Source of the DNA: Mycobacterium terramassiliense
GTDB taxonomy: Bacteria; Actinomycetota; Actinomycetes; Mycobacteriales; Mycobacteriaceae
Reading direction: 5' to 3'
Length of the DNA stretch: 64,000 bases
Assembly: GCF_900157385.1 (NCBI RefSeq)
Contig: NZ_LT717699.1
Coordinates: forward strand, 540,524 to 604,523
Shown here: positions 51,607 to 63,382 of the stretch, piece after piece
Position numbering within the stretch: position 1 is the stretch's first letter
Layout of the letters: each line of letters starts with the position of its first letter
The notes under the pieces: generated by a model
What the model saw: the letters and a program-made list of their open reading frames with translations, nothing else
What the model was told of the DNA's origin: nothing
The model's database searches: none
Translations under genes and position numbers: made by a program

Positions 51607-53303
51607 GTGGAATCAGCGTAGGCGTCGGGCGCCGCCTCGGAACTGGGGGTCTCGGGCGCCGCCGGGGCGGGCAGTGTGATGGCCGCCCGCCCGTTCGTTT
51701 CCGGCTTCGTCGGCGGGAGCTGGCGCCACGGCAGCCGGGTGTAGGTCACGGCGATGAGCAACGCCACGATGAGGCTGCTGGCCAGCGTCGCGTCCACGAT
51801 CTGAAACAGCGCGAAGCGGTCGCCGTTGGCCGTCGGGCCGAAGATGCCCACGATGAGGGTGATGACGATCGCCGCCACCCGGAAGCCGGTGCGGGTGGCC
51901 CAGGCGGCCAACGGGATGATCGCCCACAGCAGGTACCAGGGCTGCACCACGGGAAACAACAGCACCGTGATGCCCAGCGCGACGCCCAGCCCGCCGATCG
52001 GGTGCAACCGGCCGCGGAAGACGGCCACCAGCAGCCAGGCCACCATCACCATGATGATGAGCACGCCGATGGCGCGCGTGAGCCCCAACACCGCGGTGGT
52101 GTGATCGCCCAGGCCCAGCAGGATTCCCACCTGCCCGGTCCCGAGCGCCAGCAGCGTCGGCGGCGACATCCAGCTGCGCACCACGTTGGCGGTGCCCAGG
52201 GTGTAGATCCAGCCGAAGCCGAGCCCGCTGGCCCGGCCGACGATGGCCATCACCGCCAGCGCCAGCGCCGCCATCCCGCCGCCGGCGAGCAGCAGCGCCC
52301 GCAGGGTGCCGCCGCAGCGGTAGGCCAGCGCCATCGTGACGAACCCCAGCGCCAGCAGCGACGGCAGCTTCACCTGCGAGGACAGGGTGATCAGGATCGC
52401 GCCCACGAGCAGCATGCCCAGCGGTTCCCAATCGGGGCCCGGCCGCCACGACGCGGGCAGCAGCCGCGGCGAGTCGATGCCGCGCAGCGCGAACTCGGCG
52501 CCGGCCAGCATCAGCCCGAGCATCAGCGCCTCGTTGTGCACGCCGGCGACCAGGTGCATGATCAGCAGCGGGTTGGCCGCGCCCAGCCACAGGGCGCTGA
52601 CCTCGGCGACGCCGCAGCGCCGGGCCAGCCGGGGGGTGGCCCACACGATCAGACCCACCCCGGCCAGCACCACGACCCGGTGGCAGAGCACCGCGGCGAC
52701 GATGTTCTCCCCGGTCAGCGACGAGATCCCGCGTCCGATCCACAGGAACAACGGGCCGTAGGGCGCCGGCGTCTCGCGCCACAGGGTCGGGACCGACAGC
52801 GTGAACACGTGGCCGAGACCCAGACCGGATGCCGGACCCACCTTGTAGGGGTCGAGCCCCTCCAGCGAGATCTGGCTCTGGGCCAGGTAGGAGTAGACGT
52901 CCTTGCTGTACATCGGCGGCGCGATCAGCAGGGGCAACGTCCACAGCAGCAGGGTGCGGTCCAGGTCGCCGCGCGACATCCGCCTGTTGCCCAGCGCGAA
53001 GCGGCCGAGCATCAGCCAGGCGAGCGCCATCATGACCGCCCCGGTCGTCGTCATGGTCAGCGACACGGTCTGGATGCGCGACGGCAGGTTGAGCAACCGG
53101 ACCCCGAAGGTCGGGTCCTGGACGACGGGCCGCGCCCCGGCGCCCAGCGCGCCGATCGCCATCAGGACGGTGCCGGTCGCACCGAACAGGCGGGTGCGGC
53201 GCAGGACGGTCAGCTCGGTATCGTTCAGCGGCGAACCCACCGCTTGCTCGTCGCCGTGCAGGCTGGCGATCGACGAGCTCAGCGTGTGGTGGCGGGCTGC
53301 CAT
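51603..53303 (-). CDS. mptB: Alpha-(1->6) mannopyranosyltransferase MptB
   Basis: 566 residues, a polyprenyl-phosphomannose-dependent GT-C glycosyltransferase with about 13 membrane helices. Expected features: the acidic loop after an early helix (PPMYSKDVYSYLAQ, with D in the catalytic region), PAPYGPLFLWIGRGIS, and VQPWYLLWAIIPLAAW near the end. MptB starts the alpha-1,6-mannan core of lipomannan and lipoarabinomannan. An ATG start at 53303 follows TAGGCT-N6 on its strand. Matches Rv1459c. An Ala/Pro-rich tail follows the last helix. Confidence 0.92.
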   Translation of the reverse strand: MAARHHTLSSSIASLHGDEQAVGSPLNDTELTVLRRTRLFGATGTVLMAIGALGAGARPVVQDPTFGVRLLNLPSRIQTVSLTMTTTGAVMMALAWLMLGRFALGNRRMSRGDLDRTLLLWTLPLLIAPPMYSKDVYSYLAQSQISLEGLDPYKVGPASGLGLGHVFTLSVPTLWRETPAPYGPLFLWIGRGISSLTGENIVAAVLCHRVVVLAGVGLIVWATPRLARRCGVAEVSALWLGAANPLLIMHLVAGVHNEALMLGLMLAGAEFALRGIDSPRLLPASWRPGPDWEPLGMLLVGAILITLSSQVKLPSLLALGFVTMALAYRCGGTLRALLLAGGGMAALALAVMAIVGRASGLGFGWIYTLGTANVVRSWMSPPTLLALGTGQVGILLGLGDHTTAVLGLTRAIGVLIIMVMVAWLLVAVFRGRLHPIGGLGVALGITVLLFPVVQPWYLLWAIIPLAAWATRTGFRVAAIVITLIVGIFGPTANGDRFALFQIVDATLASSLIVALLIAVTYTRLPWRQLPPTKPETNGRAAITLPAPAAPETPSSEAAPDAYADST

Positions 53304-53309
53304 CAGAGC

Positions 53310-53315
53310 AGCCTA
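53310..53315 (-). promoter_or_regulatory. -10 element of probable leaderless mptB promoter
   Basis: On the minus strand TAGGCT is followed by six bases and the mptB ATG. Confidence 0.5.
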
Positions 53316-53503
53316 GCCCTGCGACGATGCGGGCCGCGGACACGCGGGCCCGGTGAGGAGCAGGGCGATCGGCAGTAGCCGTACTGCGGTGATCGCAAGC
53401 GCGGCGCGGCCCGGCGTTGGGGGGCACTCCCGCGTCCTGGCGAGTGTGACCAGCGCAACGAAGAGACAGGGGACCCTTGGTGGACCGATCCCCGGAATTG
53501 CGT

Positions 53504-53519
53504 CACACTGGTGTTGTGA
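53504..53519. promoter_or_regulatory. SufR operator overlapping the sufR start
   Basis: TCACACT-GGTG-TTGTGA: TCACA and TGTGA are perfect inverted arms, and the site fits the ACACT-N5-TGTGA palindrome reported for M. tuberculosis SufR. CACACT would also be the -10, six bases before the GTG at 53516. The regulator would therefore block its own transcript start. Confidence 0.75.
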
Positions 53520-54277
53520 AAATCCGAACCAGCCTCGATGAGGCGCCCGCGGCCCCGGTTGGCGCCGCGGTGCCGGATGGTCACACCCGCCGCGCCGTTG
53601 TGCGCCTGCTGCTGGAATCCGGATCGATCACCGCCGTCGAGATCGGTGACCGGCTCGGGCTGACCCCCGCCGGCGTGCGGCGCCACCTCGACGCGCTGAT
53701 CGAGGCGGGCGACGCCGAATCGGTGGCCGCCGAGCCGTGGCGGCAGGTGGGCCGCGGGCGCCCCGCCAAGCGCTTCCGGCTGACCGGGGCCGGCCGGGCC
53801 AAGCTCGACCACGCCTACGACGACCTGGCGGCGGCAGCCATGCGGCAACTGCGGGAGATCGGCGGCGAGGACGCCGTCCGCACGTTCGCCCGGCAGCGCA
53901 TCGACTCCATCCTGGCCGGCGTCGAGGCGGCCGACAGCCCCGAGGACGCCGCCGTCGAGGCGGCCGCCGAGCGGGTCGCCGGCGCGCTCACCAAGGCCGG
54001 CTACGTCGCCACCACGGCCCGGGTGGGCGGCCCGATCCACGGGGTGCAGATCTGCCAGCACCACTGCCCGGTGTCCCACGTCGCCGAGGAATTCCCCGAG
54101 TTGTGTGAGGCCGAGCAGCAGGCGATGGCCGAGGTGCTCGGAACCCACGTGCAGCGGTTGGCGACGATCGTCAACGGAAACTGCGCCTGCACCACCCACG
54201 TGCCACTCACTGTTCCGGTCTCGAAGGCGCCCAGCCCGCGCCGCGACACCACCACCATCGAAGGAGCGTCCGCATGA
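53516..54277 (+). CDS. sufR: Fe-S-sensing repressor SufR
   Basis: 253 residues. A winged helix-turn-helix ([20 protein letters not shown], then [22 protein letters not shown]) is followed by a dimerisation region and a C-terminal cysteine cluster: [19 protein letters not shown] and [11 protein letters not shown], fit to hold a 4Fe-4S cluster. With cluster bound SufR represses the suf operon; loss of the cluster under iron or oxidative stress relieves it. The GTG at 53516 is chosen because it fits a leaderless transcript from the operator-embedded promoter; a TTG at 53477 would add 13 residues translated through the operator. Stop overlaps sufB. Confidence 0.92.
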   Translation: MKIRTSLDEAPAAPVGAAVPDGHTRRAVVRLLLESGSITAVEIGDRLGLTPAGVRRHLDALIEAGDAESVAAEPWRQVGRGRPAKRFRLTGAGRAKLDHAYDDLAAAAMRQLREIGGEDAVRTFARQRIDSILAGVEAADSPEDAAVEAAAERVAGALTKAGYVATTARVGGPIHGVQICQHHCPVSHVAEEFPELCEAEQQAMAEVLGTHVQRLATIVNGNCACTTHVPLTVPVSKAPSPRRDTTTIEGASA

Positions 54278-55719
54278 CACTCACGCCCGAGGCCAGCAAG
54301 ACCGTCGAGCCGTTGACCCAGGAGCAGGCGATCGCCTCGCTGGGCCGCTACGGCTACGGCTGGGCGGACTCCGACGTCGCGGGCGCCAGCGCGCAGCGCG
54401 GGCTGTCCGAGGCGGTGGTGCGCGACATCTCGGCGAAGAAGAGCGAGCCCGAGTGGATGCTGCAGACCCGGCTCAAGGCGCTGCGCATCTTCGACAAGAA
54501 GCCGATGCCGAACTGGGGCTCCAACCTCGAGGGCATCCACTTCGACAACATCAAGTACTTCGTGCGCTCCAGCGAGAAGCAGGCCGCAACCTGGGACGAT
54601 CTGCCCGCGGACATCAAGAGCACCTACGACAAGCTGGGCATCCCGGAGGCGGAGAAGCAGCGGCTGGTCTCCGGTGTCGCCGCCCAGTACGAGTCGGAGG
54701 TCGTCTACCACTCCATCCGCGAGGACCTGGAGAAGCAGGGCGTCATCTTCCTGGACACCGACACGGCGCTGCGCGAGCATCCCGAGATCTTCCAGCAGTA
54801 CTTCGGCACCGTGATTCCGGCCGGGGACAACAAGTTCTCGGCGCTGAACACCGCGGTGTGGAGCGGCGGCTCGTTCATCTACGTCCCGCCCGGCGTGCAC
54901 GTCGACATCCCGCTGCAGGCCTACTTCCGGATCAACACCGAGAACATGGGCCAGTTCGAGCGAACCCTGATCATCGCCGACGAGGGTTCCTACGTGCACT
55001 ACGTCGAGGGCTGCACCGCCCCGATCTACAAGTCGGATTCGCTGCACTCGGCCGTGGTCGAGATCATCGTCAAACCGCATGCGCGCGTGCGCTATACGAC
55101 CATCCAGAACTGGTCGAACAACGTCTACAACCTGGTGACCAAGCGGGCCAGGGCGGAGGCCGGCGCCACCATGGAGTGGGTCGACGGCAACATCGGGTCG
55201 AAGGTGACGATGAAGTACCCGGCGGTGTGGATGACCGGCGAGCACGCCAAGGGTGAGGTGTTGTCGGTGGCGTTCGCCGGCGAGGACCAGCACCAGGACA
55301 CCGGCGCCAAGATGCTGCACCTGGCACCGAACACCTCGAGCAACATCGTGTCCAAGTCGGTGGCGCGCGGCGGCGGCCGCACCTCCTACCGCGGCCTGGT
55401 GCAGGTGAACAAGGGCGCCCACGGATCGCGCTCGAGCGTGAAATGCGATGCGCTGCTGGTCGATACGATCAGCCGCAGCGACACCTACCCGTACGTCGAC
55501 ATCCGCGAGGACGACGTCACGATGGGCCACGAGGCCACCGTGTCGAAGGTCAGCGAGAACCAGCTGTTCTACCTGATGAGCCGCGGGCTGACCGAGGACG
55601 AGGCGATGGCCATGGTGGTGCGCGGCTTCGTCGAGCCGATCGCCAAAGAGCTGCCGATGGAGTACGCGCTCGAGCTCAATCGGCTGATCGAGCTGCAGAT
55701 GGAGGGCGCGGTCGGATGA
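54274..55719 (+). CDS. sufB: Fe-S cluster assembly scaffold SufB, intein-free
   Basis: 481 residues, the length of an uninterrupted SufB. Motifs: [62 protein letters not shown], and [22 protein letters not shown] with [20 protein letters not shown] at the end (given in pieces). It is the core of the SufBCD complex. M. tuberculosis SufB carries an intein; none is present here, since the host sequence is continuous. The ATG overlaps the sufR stop. Confidence 0.97.
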   Translation: MTLTPEASKTVEPLTQEQAIASLGRYGYGWADSDVAGASAQRGLSEAVVRDISAKKSEPEWMLQTRLKALRIFDKKPMPNWGSNLEGIHFDNIKYFVRSSEKQAATWDDLPADIKSTYDKLGIPEAEKQRLVSGVAAQYESEVVYHSIREDLEKQGVIFLDTDTALREHPEIFQQYFGTVIPAGDNKFSALNTAVWSGGSFIYVPPGVHVDIPLQAYFRINTENMGQFERTLIIADEGSYVHYVEGCTAPIYKSDSLHSAVVEIIVKPHARVRYTTIQNWSNNVYNLVTKRARAEAGATMEWVDGNIGSKVTMKYPAVWMTGEHAKGEVLSVAFAGEDQHQDTGAKMLHLAPNTSSNIVSKSVARGGGRTSYRGLVQVNKGAHGSRSSVKCDALLVDTISRSDTYPYVDIREDDVTMGHEATVSKVSENQLFYLMSRGLTEDEAMAMVVRGFVEPIAKELPMEYALELNRLIELQMEGAVG

Positions 55720-55796
55720 CGCGCGGCGAGGACGATGCAGAGCGTAGCGACGAGGTGGGGGCACCTCCCGCTGGCGGGGGAGAGCGCCGCACGTGA
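55716..55796 (+). repeat. MIRU-like element filling the sufB-sufD junction
   Basis: An in-frame mini-ORF of 26 codons ([15 protein letters not shown]...) starts with an ATG that overlaps the sufB stop and ends with a TGA that overlaps the sufD GTG. Within it CTCCCGC-TGG-CGGGGGAG can fold. This start/stop overlap at both ends is the defining layout of mycobacterial interspersed repetitive units. It is the only copy seen in the window. Confidence 0.7.
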
Positions 55797-56952
55797 CTGC
55801 CGCTTTGAACAAGGGGGAGCTGTTCTCCTCCTTCGACGTTGACGCGTTCGAGGTTCCGCACGGGCGCGACGAGTTGTGGCGGTTCACCCCGCTGCGGCGG
55901 CTGCGCGGGCTGCACGACGGCTCGGCGAACGCCACCGGCCGCGCCCACATTGACGTGGCCGAGCAGCCCGGCCTGCGGGTCGACACGGTCCGCCGCGGCG
56001 ACGAGCGGCTCGGGGACGGTGGCGCTCCGGCCGACCGCGTTGCCGCCCAGGCGTTTTCGGCGTTCAATTCCGCGACGCTGATCACCGTCGGTCGCGACAC
56101 GCGAATCGCCGCGCCGATCAACGTCACCGTCACCGGGCCGGGCGAAGGCGCCGTGGCCTACGGGCACCTGCAGATCCGCGTCGAGGAACTCGCCGAGGCG
56201 GTGGTGATCGTCGACCAGCGGGGCAGCGGAACCTACGCCGACAACGTCGAATTCGTGGTCGGCGACGCCGCCCGGCTCACGGTCGTGTGGATCGCCGACT
56301 GGGCCGACGACATGGTGCACCTGTCCGCCCACCACGCGCGGCTCGGCAAGGACGCGGTGCTGCGGCACGTGGCGGTGACGCTGGGCGGCGAGATCGTGCG
56401 GATGTCGGCCAACGTGCGGTTCTCCGGCCCCGGCGGGGACGCCGAGCTGCTGGGCCTGTACTTCGCCGACGACGGCCAGCACCTCGAGTCGCGGCTGCTG
56501 GTGGACCACGCGCAGCCCGACTGCAGATCGAACGTCCTGTACAAGGGTGCGCTGCAGGGGGATCCGGACTCTGCGCTGCCCGACGCGCACACCGTGTGGG
56601 TGGGTGACGTGCTGATCCGCGCCAACGCCACCGGCACCGACACCTTCGAGGTGAACCGCAACCTGGTCCTCACCGACGGCGCGCGCGCCGACTCGGTGCC
56701 CAACCTCGAGATCGAGACCGGCGAGATCGCCGGGGCCGGACACGCCAGCGCCACCGGGCGTTTCGACGACGAGCAGCTGTTCTACCTGCGCTCGCGCGGC
56801 ATCCCGGAGGAGCAGGCGCGCCGCCTGGTGATCCGCGGGTTCTTCGGGGAGATCATCTCGAAAATCGCGGTGCCCGAGGTGCGGGAACGCCTGACCGCCG
56901 CCATCGAACACGAACTGGCCATCACGGAGAAGACGGAAACAATAGAGGCCTC

Positions 56953-56956
<4 letters not shown>
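55793..56956 (+). CDS. sufD: Fe-S cluster assembly protein SufD
   Basis: 387 residues. SufD features: GRDELWRFTPLRRLRGL near residue 23, a right-handed beta-helix core, LLVDHAQPDCRSNVLYKGAL, and the C-terminal SRGIPEEQARRLVIRGFFGEI shared with SufB (quoted in part). It pairs with SufB on the SufC dimer. The start is a GTG overlapping the MIRU-like mini-ORF stop. The stop overlaps the sufC ATG. Confidence 0.95.
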
Positions 56957-58973
<2,017 letters not shown>

Positions 58974-58975
58974 CG

Positions 58976-59437
58976 TTGCGCCTCGAGCAGATCTATCAGG
59001 ACGTGATCCTCGATCACTACAAGCACCCCCAACACCGGGGGCTGCGGGAGCCGTTCGGCGCGCAGGTGTACCACGTCAACCCGGTGTGCGGCGACGAGAT
59101 CACCCTGCGGGTCACGCTGTCCGACGACGGCGAAACCGTCGCCGACGTCTCCTATGACGGGCAGGGCTGTTCGATCAGCCAGGCGTCGACCTCGGTGCTG
59201 ACCCAGCAGGTGATCGGCCACAGCGTCGGTGAGGCGCTCAAGACCACGACCGCCTTCACCGAGATGGTGTCCTCGCGCGGCACCGTCGAGGGCGACGAGG
59301 ACGTGCTGGGCGACGGCGTCGCGTTCGCCGGGGTCGCCAAGTACCCCGCGCGGGTCAAGTGCGCGCTGCTCGGGTGGATGGCGTTCAAGGACGCGCTGGC
59401 CCAGGCCAGCGCGAGCTTCGAGGAGGACCAGAAATGA
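58976..59437 (+). CDS. sufU: Zinc-dependent sulfurtransferase SufU
   Basis: 153 residues. The zinc ligands are present: NPVCGDEI (Cys and Asp), GQGCSISQAS (Cys) and ARVKCALLGW (Cys). SufU accepts persulfide from SufS in Gram-positive bacteria. Start choice: the homologous N-terminus is M-T-L-R-L-E-Q; here the first codon would be CTG (58970), so the TTG at 58976 (giving MRLEQIYQDVIL) is used. It follows the sufS stop by two bases. Its stop overlaps the sufT ATG. Confidence 0.92.
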   Translation: MRLEQIYQDVILDHYKHPQHRGLREPFGAQVYHVNPVCGDEITLRVTLSDDGETVADVSYDGQGCSISQASTSVLTQQVIGHSVGEALKTTTAFTEMVSSRGTVEGDEDVLGDGVAFAGVAKYPARVKCALLGWMAFKDALAQASASFEEDQK

Positions 59438-59781
59438 GCGAAACCACCACACCGGGCGACGAATTGCTGGCCGATTTGGAGGAGGCGATGCGCGACGTCG
59501 TCGACCCCGAACTCGGCATCAACGTCGTCGACCTGGGGCTGGTGTACGGCCTGAATGTCGAGGACGGCGACGAGGGAACCGTCGCCCTGATCGACATGAC
59601 CCTGACGTCGGCGGCGTGCCCGCTGACCGACGTCATCGAAGACCAGTCGCGCAGCGCGCTCGTCGGCGCCGGCCTGGTCGACGACCTGCGGATCAACTGG
59701 GTATGGAACCCGCCGTGGGGCCCGGACAAGATCACCGAGGAGGGCCGCGAGCAGCTGCGCGCCCTCGGCTTCACCGTCTGA
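59434..59781 (+). CDS. sufT: MIP18-family Fe-S assembly factor SufT
   Basis: 115 residues of the DUF59/MIP18 family: AMRDVVDPELGINVVDLGLVYGL (in part), TLTSAACPLTDVI with the conserved cysteine, and NWVWNPPWGPDKITEEG at the end. These proteins help deliver clusters to some Fe-S enzymes. ATG overlapping the sufU stop, with GAGGAGG upstream. Last gene of the operon; a hairpin follows within five bases. Matches Rv1466. Confidence 0.94.
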   Translation: MSETTTPGDELLADLEEAMRDVVDPELGINVVDLGLVYGLNVEDGDEGTVALIDMTLTSAACPLTDVIEDQSRSALVGAGLVDDLRINWVWNPPWGPDKITEEGREQLRALGFTV

Positions 59782-59785
59782 ACGG

Positions 59786-59808
59786 GCCCTTCCTAGATGT
59801 GGAAGGGC
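59786..59808. terminator. Hairpin terminating the suf operon and overlapping the convergent stop codon
   Basis: GCCCTTCC-TAGATGT-GGAAGGGC: perfect 8-bp arms with a 7-base loop. It begins four bases after the sufT stop, and its loop and left arm contain the TAG stop of the convergent DUF5666 gene. Likely works for both directions. Confidence 0.65.
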
Positions 59809-60533
59809 AGATGCGGCAGGTGCAGGTGGTGGTGCGGATGTCCCATCGGCGGGCACGCCTGCAGGCTGATCGTCATCGCGTGCAGCACACCGGCGTCCTG
59901 CGTCCCCTGAGCGCCCATGCACGTGCCGTTCGCGATCGCCTGGGAGTCCGACGGCGTCTGCTTCTGGTAGGAGGTCGAGTTCGCGACGGTCACGGTGGTG
60001 GGCGTCGGCTGGGGGCCCATGCCGCTGACGGCGATGGTGTTACCCGAGACCGAGCTGACCGTGCCGTAGAACCCCGCCGGCGGCGGGCACTTGCCGTCGA
60101 CGGCTGAGGTGACCGTCACGGATTGCGCGGTGATGGACCCACCCGCGGGGGCGCTCTGCGGGGTGGCGCGCACGTTGACGCAGCTGCCGGGGGTGACGTC
60201 GGCCAGCTGGGCCGGGGTGACCTCGACGACCCGCGTCGACGCGGAGAAGTCCACGGTGGCCGACCCCGTCCGCGTGCGCAGCTGGATCGTGCCGCCCGAC
60301 ACCGACTCGACCAGGCCCTCGACGTAGTCCTTCGGGGCGGGGGGAGGTGGAGCCGGCGGCGACGGCGCGCCCGGCGCAGGGCTGGGCGGCGACGCCGTCA
60401 CCGTCGGCTTGCCGGTGTTGTTATGGCTCGCCGTGCCGTCCGAGTGGCACATGGCGACGCTCAACGCGATGACGGCGATGACCCCGACGAACGCGACCTG
60501 AGCCAGCCGAGGCTTGACCTTGCCGGCAGACAT
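59793..60533 (-). CDS. Exported DUF5666-type protein with His-rich tail
   Basis: 246 residues. A hydrophobic N-terminal segment (VAFVGVIAVIALSVAMC) ends in a cysteine, but Met at the position before it is unusual for a lipobox, so it may be a signal anchor instead. A Pro-rich linker (30-67) leads to two beta-rich repeats, each with a VxSVSGxTIxV segment (VESVSGGTIQLRTRTGSATV and TVSSVSGNTIAVSGMG) and a GSC/GTC or DGKC cysteine, typical of DUF5666. The tail MGHPHHHLHLPHLPFHI has six His in 16 residues and may bind metal. A paralogue lies directly upstream. Function unknown. Confidence 0.75.
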   Translation of the reverse strand: MSAGKVKPRLAQVAFVGVIAVIALSVAMCHSDGTASHNNTGKPTVTASPPSPAPGAPSPPAPPPPAPKDYVEGLVESVSGGTIQLRTRTGSATVDFSASTRVVEVTPAQLADVTPGSCVNVRATPQSAPAGGSITAQSVTVTSAVDGKCPPPAGFYGTVSSVSGNTIAVSGMGPQPTPTTVTVANSTSYQKQTPSDSQAIANGTCMGAQGTQDAGVLHAMTISLQACPPMGHPHHHLHLPHLPFHI

Positions 60534-60613
60534 CGACGTGGCTCCGATCTTGCGTTGCGGATTCGAACGTGAGTACCCGCCCGAACCCGGTTTTCACCGC
60601 GGCGTAACCGGGG

Positions 60614-61414
60614 TCACCCGCGCGGTTTGCCCGGGCACTTGCCGTCGACGGCGGCCCGCACGTTGATCGACGTCGCCTGCAGCGTGCCGGCGTTGTCCAT
60701 GGTTCCGCGGGCGTTGACGCACTTGCCCTGGGCGATCGCGTCGGGGGTGGCCGTGGTGAGCTTGGTGTACTTCGTTTTGTCGTCGACCGTCACCGACGTT
60801 TGCGTGGTGTTACCGCTGGCGTCGGTGCCCGCGACGCTGATCGTGTTTCCCGTCACCGACGCGACGGAGCCCCGCACCGGCTGCGCGTTCGCGGGCGCCG
60901 GCGTGGGGGAGCCCGAGGGGGCGGGCGAGCTGGAACCGGGGCCGGCGGCCGGTCCGGACTCCTTGGGCTTCGGGCAGGTGCCGTTGACGGACGGGCTGAC
61001 GCGGACCGATGCCGCGGTGACCGGCTGCTGTCCGCCCTGGGCTTCCTTGGTGGGCCGCACGGTGACGCAGCTGCCCGCGGTGACATCACTCAGCGTGGCC
61101 GGGGAGACCTCGGTGATCTTGGTCGTCGAGGTGAAATTCACGGCGGCGTTGCTCTTGTCTTCCTTGGTGACCTGGATCGAATTACCCGCGACGGACGCGA
61201 TCAGGCCGCTCACCTTGGCCTCGTTCTGGGCCGGCGCCTGCGACGTCGTCGTCGAGGTCACCGTCGAGGTGGAGGTGGACGCCGACGTGGGAGCCGACTG
61301 ATTCGACGACCCGCACGCCGCGACGGACAGCGCGGTGGCCCCCGTGGCGGCCAGGATGGCGAACCGGGTGAGCCGGGACGTGGGACAGCTTGCAGATATC
61401 AACGTTTCCCCCAT
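60614..61414 (-). CDS. DUF5666 lipoprotein
   Basis: 266 residues. A lipoprotein signal peptide with lipobox LSVAAC (Cys at about residue 34), a Ser/Thr-rich linker, then two DUF5666 repeats (IASVAGNSIQVTKEDKS...SCVTVRP and VASVTGNTISVAGTDASG...KCVNARG) separated by a Pro/Ser-rich hinge, ending AAVDGKCPGKPRG. It is paralogous to the gene 80 bases downstream. The ATG at 61414 lacks a ribosome binding site; a TTG at 61402 preceded by GGGGGAAA is an alternative. Surface-anchored, function unknown. Confidence 0.78.
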   Translation of the reverse strand: MGETLISASCPTSRLTRFAILAATGATALSVAACGSSNQSAPTSASTSTSTVTSTTTSQAPAQNEAKVSGLIASVAGNSIQVTKEDKSNAAVNFTSTTKITEVSPATLSDVTAGSCVTVRPTKEAQGGQQPVTAASVRVSPSVNGTCPKPKESGPAAGPGSSSPAPSGSPTPAPANAQPVRGSVASVTGNTISVAGTDASGNTTQTSVTVDDKTKYTKLTTATPDAIAQGKCVNARGTMDNAGTLQATSINVRAAVDGKCPGKPRG

Positions 61415-61477
61415 TCGTGAGTTGGACCACGAAAAGATGTACCCGCTGGAGCTGTGTCGGAGCTGTGAAACACCCAG

Positions 61478-63304
61478 TCAGAAGGCGTCTTCGGAGATGC
61501 GCATGATGTCGTCGTCGATCGATTCGAGGACCCTGCGCTGCGCGGCCAACCGGGGCAGCATGTTCTTGGCGAAAAACGTCGCGGTCGTGATCTTGCCCTG
61601 ATAGAAGTGCCTGTCGCTCGCTGTGGCGCCGGCCAGCGCGGCGTGGGCGAGGCCGGCCTGCACCAGCAGCCGCCAGCCGATGAGCAAATCGCCGACCGCG
61701 AGGAGATACCGCACCGATCCCAGGCCCACCTTGTAGATCTCGGTGGGCTGCTGCGTGGCCGACATCAGGTATCCGGTCAGCGCGCCCGTCATGGCGGTGA
61801 CCTCGTCGAGCGCGGCCTGGACCAGCTCGGCCTGCGGTTTGAGCGCCTCGTCGCAGGCGTCGATGGTGCGGCCGATCTGCGCCGTCAGGAACTGCAGCGC
61901 CTGGCCGCGGTCGCGGACGATCTTGCGGAAGAAGAAATCCAGCGCCTGGATGGCGGTGGTGCCCTCGTAGAGCGAATCGATCTTGGAGTCGCGGATGTAT
62001 TGCTCGAGCGGATAGTCGACCAGGAAGCCCGAGCCCCCCAGCGTCTGCAGCGACTCGGTCAGGATCTCGTAGGCCCGCTCGGAACTCACCCCCTTGACGA
62101 TCGGCAGCAGCAGGTCGTCGATGCGGTGCGCCATATCGGGATCGGCGCCCGAAACACGTTGCGCGACATCGGGATCCTGATGGGCGGCGGCATACATGTA
62201 AAGCGCCCGCAGGCCCTCGGCGTACGCCTTCTGTGTCATCAGGCTGCGGCGAACGTCGGGGTGATGGATGATCGTGACCCGCGGCGCGGTCTTGTCGGCC
62301 ATCTGGGTGAGGTCGGCGCCCTGCACCCGCTCCTTGGCGAAAGCCAGCGCGTTCAGGTAGCCCGTGGACAGGGTGCCGGCCCCCTTCACGCCGATCGTCA
62401 TGCGGGCCTGCTCGATCACGGTGAACATCTGCGCGATCCCGTTGTGCACGTCGCCGACCAGGTAGCCGACGGCCGGCACGTCGCCGTCGCCGAACGTCAA
62501 TTCGCACGTCGGCGAGGACTTGATGCCCATCTTGTGTTCCAGTCCGGTGGCGAAAACCCCGTTGCGGGAACCGAGTTCGAACGTCTCGGGATCGAACAGG
62601 TACTTGGGGACGTAGAAGAGGCTCAACCCTTTGGTGCCCGGGCCGGCGCCCTCCGGCCGGGCCAGCACCAGGTGGAAGATGTTCTCGGCGGTTTCGCCGA
62701 CGTCGCCGCCGGAGATGAACCGCTTGACGCCTTCGATGTGCCAGGTGCCGTCGGCTTGTTGGATGGCCTTGGCGCGGCCCGCCCCGACGTCGGATCCGGC
62801 GTCGGGCTCGGTGAGCACCATGGTGGCCCCCCAGCCGCGCTCGACACCGACTGCCGCCCACTGCCGTTGCTGCTCGGTGCCCTCTTCGTACAGCGCCTGC
62901 GCCATGAACGGGCCGAAGTTGAAGAAGTTCGCGGAAGGGTTGGCGCAGAGGATCATTTCGGTGACCGCCCAGGCCAGCGGGGGCGGCGCCGGCATGCCGC
63001 CGATCTCCTCGGCCAACCCGAGCCGCCACCACCCCGCATCCTTGATCGCCTGCACCGTCTTGGCCAATTCGTCCGGGACGCTGATCGTGTGCTCGGCGGG
63101 ATCGAAGACCGGCGGGTTGCGGTCGGCCGCGGCGAACGATTCGGCGACCGGGCCTTCGGCCAGGCGGGCGGCCTCGCCCAAAATCGTCCGGACGGTGTCC
63201 TCGTCGAGGTCGCTGTATTGTCCGGCGCCGAGGACGGCGCCCATGTCGAGGACCTCGAACAGGTTGAACTCGAGATCACGGACATTGGCGATGTAGTGGC
63301 CCAA
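61478..63304 (-). CDS. fadE15: Acyl-CoA dehydrogenase FadE15
   Basis: 608 residues, the long type of mycobacterial FadE. FAD/substrate segments: [59 protein letters not shown], and the catalytic-base region [19 protein letters not shown]. It carries out the first step of beta-oxidation-type chemistry on an acyl-CoA. The TTG at 63304 ([15 protein letters not shown]) follows GGAGGG at seven bases and matches homologues; a GTG at 63319 would include that site. Matches Rv1467c. Confidence 0.94.
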   Translation of the reverse strand: MGHYIANVRDLEFNLFEVLDMGAVLGAGQYSDLDEDTVRTILGEAARLAEGPVAESFAAADRNPPVFDPAEHTISVPDELAKTVQAIKDAGWWRLGLAEEIGGMPAPPPLAWAVTEMILCANPSANFFNFGPFMAQALYEEGTEQQRQWAAVGVERGWGATMVLTEPDAGSDVGAGRAKAIQQADGTWHIEGVKRFISGGDVGETAENIFHLVLARPEGAGPGTKGLSLFYVPKYLFDPETFELGSRNGVFATGLEHKMGIKSSPTCELTFGDGDVPAVGYLVGDVHNGIAQMFTVIEQARMTIGVKGAGTLSTGYLNALAFAKERVQGADLTQMADKTAPRVTIIHHPDVRRSLMTQKAYAEGLRALYMYAAAHQDPDVAQRVSGADPDMAHRIDDLLLPIVKGVSSERAYEILTESLQTLGGSGFLVDYPLEQYIRDSKIDSLYEGTTAIQALDFFFRKIVRDRGQALQFLTAQIGRTIDACDEALKPQAELVQAALDEVTAMTGALTGYLMSATQQPTEIYKVGLGSVRYLLAVGDLLIGWRLLVQAGLAHAALAGATASDRHFYQGKITTATFFAKNMLPRLAAQRRVLESIDDDIMRISEDAF

Positions 63305-63382
63305 CGCAATTCCCTCCACTCAGGCCGATCGGTCCTCAGTGTGTCGGAGGGGAGAAAACGTACGCAACCGTAGGTAGGGCGG

